Below, in pieces: positions 34,870-38,722 of a stretch of 38,722 nucleotides of DNA. Under the pieces are notes generated by a model, which worked only from the letters and a program-made list of their open reading frames with translations, was not told the origin of the DNA and did no database searches. Source of the DNA: a virus. Position 1 is the first letter of the stretch; each line of letters starts with the position of its first letter. The stretch lies in IMG/VR virus record IMGVR_UViG_3300020125_000129, positions 1 to 38,722 of that record; one strand, written 5' to 3'. A program made the translations under genes and the position numbers.

Positions 34870-35979
34870 CTATGCGTCAGGCGGCGCGGACGAGAAGATG
34901 GCCATCGAGCCGTTATCGACGGGTTTCGTCGTATCCACCGTGGGGTCAGTGCCGAAGCGCAGCTTTTGCACGCCGCGGATTTCTTCCACGCCGGTCCCCT
35001 GGAAGAAGCCATAATCCCTTGAATTCGTTATGACTTTCGTCCGCTGTGCCCAGGCGATGCCGATGGCCTGCGCGCCGGCCAGATACGATGCCGCAACGTC
35101 GGAAGGACCGCCGCCGACACCCGCCAGCACCGGAAGCTCGGGGATTTCGCGCAGGATCAGGCCGTCGTAGATGACATCTCCTGCGGTGAACAACGGATTG
35201 TCGCTGCCCCTGTTCCACGCATACTGCAGCGCGTTGATGATGACGGGATCTAGCATCAGGTCACGCCACACCAGGGACGGTATGAAGACGACATACCATT
35301 CCTCGTCGTTATTGAGCCTGATCGGCCGGATCTTCGGCGTTGCCGTGCGCGCGATGCGCTTGGCCAGCGTGAGCTGCGCCGCGGACATCTTGCCGGTCGC
35401 CGTGGTGATGGTGGCCAGGGCGGTTGCCATGACACCCGACACCGCGTTCGCCTTGGAATTGCCGAACAGGATGCGATCGGCGTTGTTGACCATCCAGTAG
35501 TTGCGCTGTGCCGCCGACGCCGCTGCGTAGGACAGCACGACATTGGCGTCAGCCGTGATCGAGCCGAACGCGGTGATGATGTCGGTGCGCAGCTTGTTCG
35601 CGGCCCAGTTTTTCAGCACTGAGCGCGCGCCTTGGAGCAGATCGATGACGGATTTCTGCTCGTCCCAGTCAGACACCGCGACCGCGTGGCGAAGTACGCT
35701 AACGGTTACGTTCAGGCTGCGGGCATTCAATATTTCTTCGTTGCCCTCTAGGACAGTATTCCCAGTGACCCCTGCTCCGACGAGATTTCTGACTGTCGGA
35801 AACACGACGGTGTCGCCTGGTTTCCTAGTCAAGTCGGTCTGGAGCTGGATCATCGCGTCCATGCTCGTGCCGAAGTAGGGCGAGAACTGGTTTTCGCGGA
35901 GGAATTCGACCCAGAAGTCAGACTGCCATTGGATTGGCGTCAGGCCCGGTCTTGCCGGGGTAGCAATCATGTCGGCCAT
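34870..35979 (-). CDS. Major capsid protein (N4-gp56/DUF4043-like)
   Basis: 369 residues. The N-terminal region is like the N4-gp56/DUF4043 capsid family: QWQSDFWVEFLRENQFSPYF, then LTRKPGDTVVFPTVRNLVGA, GNEEILNARSLNVTVSVLRH and AVSDWDEQKSVIDLLQGARS. The central part includes EEWYVVFIPSLVWRDLMLDP. The expected HK97-type coat fold fits its size and its position after scaffold. AGGAG lies 9 nt before ATG 35979. Upstream spacing is unusual, because an HNH gene lies between scaffold and coat. Confidence 0.9.
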   Translation of the reverse strand: MADMIATPARPGLTPIQWQSDFWVEFLRENQFSPYFGTSMDAMIQLQTDLTRKPGDTVVFPTVRNLVGAGVTGNTVLEGNEEILNARSLNVTVSVLRHAVAVSDWDEQKSVIDLLQGARSVLKNWAANKLRTDIITAFGSITADANVVLSYAAASAAQRNYWMVNNADRILFGNSKANAVSGVMATALATITTATGKMSAAQLTLAKRIARTATPKIRPIRLNNDEEWYVVFIPSLVWRDLMLDPVIINALQYAWNRGSDNPLFTAGDVIYDGLILREIPELPVLAGVGGGPSDVAASYLAGAQAIGIAWAQRTKVITNSRDYGFFQGTGVEEIRGVQKLRFGTDPTVDTTKPVDNGSMAIFSSAPPDA

Positions 35980-35995
35980 CGCCGAGCACTCCTAT

Positions 35996-36085
35996 TTACA
36001 TCGCTCCTTTCGTGTTGATCGCGCCCGTTGAATGCTCGGCGGCAGCCACTGCGCCCGTTTCGGTCGGCGGCACCTGGGTAGGCAC
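35996..36085 (-). CDS. Short frame between HNH gene and capsid gene, possible remnant
   Basis: A leftward frame ending TAA at 35996 would encode VPTQVPPTETGAVAAAEHST, then GAINTKGAM, from a GTG at 36085 (no Shine-Dalgarno). It is open further upstream (KIRAQ before it) and looks like the end of a real protein. It may be a small gene or the 3' end of a gene interrupted by the HNH element. Region 35980-36138 otherwise holds only the capsid Shine-Dalgarno. Confidence 0.35.
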   Translation of the reverse strand: MPTQVPPTETGAVAAAEHSTGAINTKGAM

Positions 36086-36138
36086 TTGCGCCCGTATTTT
36101 CCTGTCCCGGCGGCGGACACTCCTGCTACAACCGCAGC

Positions 36139-36678
36139 ATGGAGACCTGGAAACCTGTTGTTGGCAGCGATGCGTACGAGGTCAGTGACCAAGGGCGTGT
36201 GCGCTTAGTGCGGCCTGATCCGCGAACGGCATCTGTTGGTGGCATAATGAAACTCGCGCCGGGTGGTGGCGGCTATCTGCGCGTACGGCTGGCTCCTAAT
36301 CATCAGAAGCATCTGTCTGTTCATCGTCTCGTCTGGCAGGCCTTTATGGGCACCATTCCTGTCGGTCTCACGATTAACCACCTAAACGGTGTCAAGACGG
36401 ACAACAGGCTTAGGAACCTAGAAGTCTGCACACGTTCGCAGAACACTCAGCACGCAATTAAGACCGGCCTGTTCATTCCGAACGGAACCCCCGGCGGCGG
36501 CCCAGTCCTGTTCGGCGAAGAAAATCCGTCGGCCAGACTTACCGTCAAGACAGTGAGAAAAATCCGGAGACTCAAGAGTGGCGGCATGCGAGGCGCCAGG
36601 ATCGCGCGGCACTTGGGACTGAAGGAACGAACTGTCTACCACGTGTTAGCTGGGGACTATTGGAGTCTCCTCGACTAG
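36139..36678 (+). CDS. NUMOD4/HNH endonuclease inserted between scaffold and capsid genes
   Basis: 179 residues, opposite to the structural operon. NUMOD4-like start METWKPVVGSDAYEVSDQGR, then the HNH core HRLVWQAFMGTIPVGLTINH with LNGVKTDNRLRNLEVCTRSQ, and a C-terminal helix-turn-helix (MRGARIARHLGLKERTVYHV). This layout is standard for freestanding HNH homing endonucleases. It overlaps the scaffold stop by 4 nt on the other strand. No clear Shine-Dalgarno precedes ATG 36139. It is one of three HNH genes here. Confidence 0.9.
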   Translation: METWKPVVGSDAYEVSDQGRVRLVRPDPRTASVGGIMKLAPGGGGYLRVRLAPNHQKHLSVHRLVWQAFMGTIPVGLTINHLNGVKTDNRLRNLEVCTRSQNTQHAIKTGLFIPNGTPGGGPVLFGEENPSARLTVKTVRKIRRLKSGGMRGARIARHLGLKERTVYHVLAGDYWSLLD

Positions 36679-37505
36679 AACCGGCGGAACTGGCCGTTGG
36701 CCGATCGCCTGTTCTGGATCGGTGCGAGAACGTCTTCGAGGCTCGGTTCTCCGGTCCATGTCGATGCTGTGCGTCCTGCGACGCTGCGCGCGGTGGCGAG
36801 CGACGGCTGCATGCCCACGGCGGGTGATGGTGGAGGTGCTGCTTTCGCCTCGGCCTCCCATTTCGCGCGGGCCTCGGCCTCGATGCGCGCCCGGTAGGCG
36901 GACGGGTCGTCGCCGACCTCGCGGAGATGCCGCAGCCGGTCCACCTCGCGCGTCATCCATGCATACGGATTGGTCTGGCTGTAGAGCTTGCCGAACAGCG
37001 TCTGATCGCGGGCGGCGAGTTGCTTGAACTCGTTCACGTACTCATTCAGCTTCTCGTCGCCGATCTTCTCGCGGATGCGTTCCTCGGAGTTATTCAACCG
37101 CTCGTTGAGCAGCACCTGCTGCAACCGCGCGGTGAAGCCCACCGGATCCTGCGCCGGATCGATCGGCTGCAGCGGCGGCATTTGCTCAGGTGGTGGCTGG
37201 CGGGCCTCCTCCTGCTGGCGACGGATCGCGGTCAGCTCGCCCTCAAGCCTGGCCGCACGCTCCTTCCAATCTTGGCGCTTGCGTCGCTCATCCTCGTAGG
37301 CGCGGCGGGGGATGACCGGCTCGCCGTCAAGCGGCTGCGGCGGCTCTCCGTCGTCCTCAGGGGGCTTGGACTCTGGTGCCGGCTTTGCGTCGGCCTTCGG
37401 CTCCGGCGCCTCCTGGCGTGGCTCTGGGGCCTCGCGCGGGGTTGGTTCCTGGGTTGCCGCCTGCGCCTCGGACGCAAGAAAGCTGTCGAGTGCTTCGTTA
37501 GCCAT
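36675..37505 (-). CDS. Scaffolding protein
   Basis: 276 residues with the make-up of a phage scaffold: acidic, Pro/Glu-rich N-terminus (PREAPEPRQEAPEPKADAKP), a charged coiled coil (YEDERRKRQDWKERAARLEG), a middle helix region with LLNERLNNSEERIREKIGDE, and a C-terminus LEDVLAPIQNRRSANGQFRR that may bind capsid. It lies between portal and capsid, the canonical scaffold position. It guides procapsid assembly and leaves before maturation. The downstream spacing to capsid is enlarged by the HNH insertion. Confidence 0.87.
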   Translation of the reverse strand: MANEALDSFLASEAQAATQEPTPREAPEPRQEAPEPKADAKPAPESKPPEDDGEPPQPLDGEPVIPRRAYEDERRKRQDWKERAARLEGELTAIRRQQEEARQPPPEQMPPLQPIDPAQDPVGFTARLQQVLLNERLNNSEERIREKIGDEKLNEYVNEFKQLAARDQTLFGKLYSQTNPYAWMTREVDRLRHLREVGDDPSAYRARIEAEARAKWEAEAKAAPPPSPAVGMQPSLATARSVAGRTASTWTGEPSLEDVLAPIQNRRSANGQFRRF

Positions 37506-37531
37506 AGTCGTGTCCTTGGATTAGGCCGGCG

Positions 37532-38722
37532 TCAGGGCGCGCTGGGCGCAGCCGGCTGTGGGATCGGCGTCTGGGCGAGCCGATTGGTCGTAACGATCGT
37601 CTGGTGCGTGTTGGCGATGTCGCCCATTGTCTGGTGTGGCGCCTGAGCTGCCTTCGCCTCGTCCAGCGCCGCCTTGGCGTGCGTGGCCCGTGTCTGTGCC
37701 GCCATATGCTCGGCCGCCATCCCCAGCACCTTGGGATCAATCTGCATGCTGTTGATGGCGTCCAGCAGCGGCTGGCCATAGCGCGCGACGGCGCCACGGT
37801 TCAGCACGTATTCACCGGCCTTCGCGGTGATGTATCCGTCATCGGGTCCGGCTGGATCAGGGCCAGATAGCTGATTGATCGGCCCACCCGTGGCGTGGGA
37901 ACGCGGCGGCCCTGCCCAGTCCTGCGGCTGCGGCAGATAGCCCTGGAGCCCATAGGACAGCGCCATCGGATCGGTGGTTGCGTTGTCTACGTAGAACGAC
38001 CGGAAACTCGGATCGTTCTGCTGCGTGTGCAACTGGCCGTCGCGCCCGAGATACGTGCCAGGCAACTGCTGGTGCCATTGCGACGCGGCGACGGGATCTT
38101 GTGGCAGCACGCCTTGGACCAATCCGCCGCTGGCATGCGGCACCATTGGCGCGGGCTGCGGCTGCTGCATCCCCTGCACGCCCGGCGGGTTGTCTGGTGC
38201 GACGTTCGGCTGGCCGTAGGGCGGTGCGCTGAAATCGCTGTGGATGCCGTGGATTTTCGACACGGCGTTGACCTTGCGCTCGGCCGCCAACGCCATGTCG
38301 GCCTGCGCCTTGGCCTGCTTGCCCTGGATGTCGGCCTGGGCGTGCTGCTGTGCCAACTGCCCGGCCTGCTGCTGCGCCTGGCCCGCCTGCTGCTGGTGCG
38401 CCTGCATGCGCTGCAACAGCATGTCCTTGTCTTTGAGCCCGCTGGCCGCGATCAACACGTCGCCCGGTATCAATCCCGGCTGCATTCCCGCCAACTGCAC
38501 CAGTGTTGCGAATTGTTCCGCCTGTAGTGATGGAATATCGATGCCTTCCTCGATCGTTATGTCCACGTCGAGGTCGGTGATGTCGTTCTCGATGCCGACA
38601 ACCTGCTGCAGCCGCGGATCGTCGGGCTGTAGCTGCATGCGCTGCATCATCTGCATCCGCATCTGCTCCGGCATGGCCGCCAGCTTGTCCATCACGCGGA
38701 TCGGGCGGTTGATGCCAACCCA
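37532..38722 (-). CDS. Portal protein, C-terminal part (joins 1-1503 across the circle)
   Basis: The frame is open to the right end of the window and shares the terminal 96-base repeat with position 1, giving one 865-residue portal. This part includes the end of the core (NRPIRVMDKLAAMPEQMRMQ), an acidic strand DITDLDVDITIEEGIDIPSL, and a long helical Gln/Ala-rich stretch (QQAGQAQQQAGQLAQQHAQA), consistent with the extended C-terminal barrel of P22-type portals. The tail is Pro-rich. It ends at TGA 37532, 26 nt before the scaffold start. Confidence 0.9.
   Translation of the reverse strand, partial: WVGINRPIRVMDKLAAMPEQMRMQMMQRMQLQPDDPRLQQVVGIENDITDLDVDITIEEGIDIPSLQAEQFATLVQLAGMQPGLIPGDVLIAASGLKDKDMLLQRMQAHQQQAGQAQQQAGQLAQQHAQADIQGKQAKAQADMALAAERKVNAVSKIHGIHSDFSAPPYGQPNVAPDNPPGVQGMQQPQPAPMVPHASGGLVQGVLPQDPVAASQWHQQLPGTYLGRDGQLHTQQNDPSFRSFYVDNATTDPMALSYGLQGYLPQPQDWAGPPRSHATGGPINQLSGPDPAGPDDGYITAKAGEYVLNRGAVARYGQPLLDAINSMQIDPKVLGMAAEHMAAQTRATHAKAALDEAKAAQAPHQTMGDIANTHQTIVTTNRLAQTPIPQPAAPSAP
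38627..38722. repeat. Terminal redundancy, right copy
   Basis: Second copy of bases 1-96 (one silent mismatch at 38717, 6 nt from the end). See the left copy: it shows that the window closes into a circle of about 38,626 bp. Confidence 0.95.

Noticed and set aside
1-38722. tRNA genes, rRNA genes, CRISPR arrays or insertion sequences
   Set aside because: No cloverleaf-like tRNA, no regularly spaced repeats and no transposase motif were noticed on either strand; a tRNA and CRISPR scan would settle it.

Overview
The window is essentially one complete genome of a short-tailed, P22-like phage (podovirus gene order), read as a circle. The last 96 bases (38627-38722) repeat the first 96 (1-96) with one mismatch, and the portal gene runs off the left end and continues in frame at the right end. 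The circular unit is therefore about 38,626 bp. The DNA is GC-rich. A GcrA-like regulator, a stand-alone DnaA domain IV protein, a DUF1376/YdaU-type protein, a Gp157/RecT pair and a VRR-NUC nuclease point to an alphaproteobacterial host. The host order is not resolved.

Layout. (1) A switch region at 10.2-10.85 kb holds divergent Cro/YdaS-like and CI-like HTH genes. I read three copies of an operator, CTTAC-N5-GTAAG, placed over or next to three promoter-like sequences. (2) A leftward operon begins at 10219 with tight ATGA/GTGA overlaps: Cro-like, HTH, GcrA-like, VRR-NUC, a structured leader, DnaA domain IV, PD-(D/E)XK protein, DUF1376 protein, two small proteins, a NusG/RfaH-like antiterminator, a ParB-methyltransferase fusion, HNH endonuclease, small and large terminase, a small protein, an RNA polymerase alpha-CTD-like protein, and portal. 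Across the circle junction it continues leftward: scaffold, major capsid, Ig-domain protein, gp4-like adaptor, collagen-like protein, beta-helix spike, fibre, small proteins, second beta-helix spike, gp10-like stabilisation protein, a 2OG-Fe(II) oxygenase plus cupin pair, and three ejection-type proteins ending at 19514. (3) A rightward early operon (10.87-14.9 kb) carries Gp157 and RecT recombination functions with many small genes. (4) An accessory block (14.9-19.5 kb) has a leftward methyltransferase, an unrecognised 568-residue protein, a PhoB-type winged helix and a membrane peptide. Convergent to the structural genes is a rightward string of tiny membrane, coiled-coil and ribbon-helix-helix-like proteins behind their own promoter and palindrome.

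The most unusual theme is transcription control. In one operon the phage encodes an alpha-CTD-like protein, a NusG/RfaH-like protein and a GcrA-like sigma-cofactor homologue, each related to a part of the host RNA polymerase machinery. I infer that they reprogramme or carry host polymerase through the very long leftward late operon.

Three HNH endonuclease genes sit between conserved virion genes. One, at 29902-30477, left a clear molecular scar: the fibre gene upstream has a new, recoded 3' end, while the old 3' end survives beyond the endonuclease. In the peptide they share, 17 of 18 residues are identical but only 3 of 18 codons.

I see no tRNA, rRNA, CRISPR array, integrase or recognisable free endolysin.
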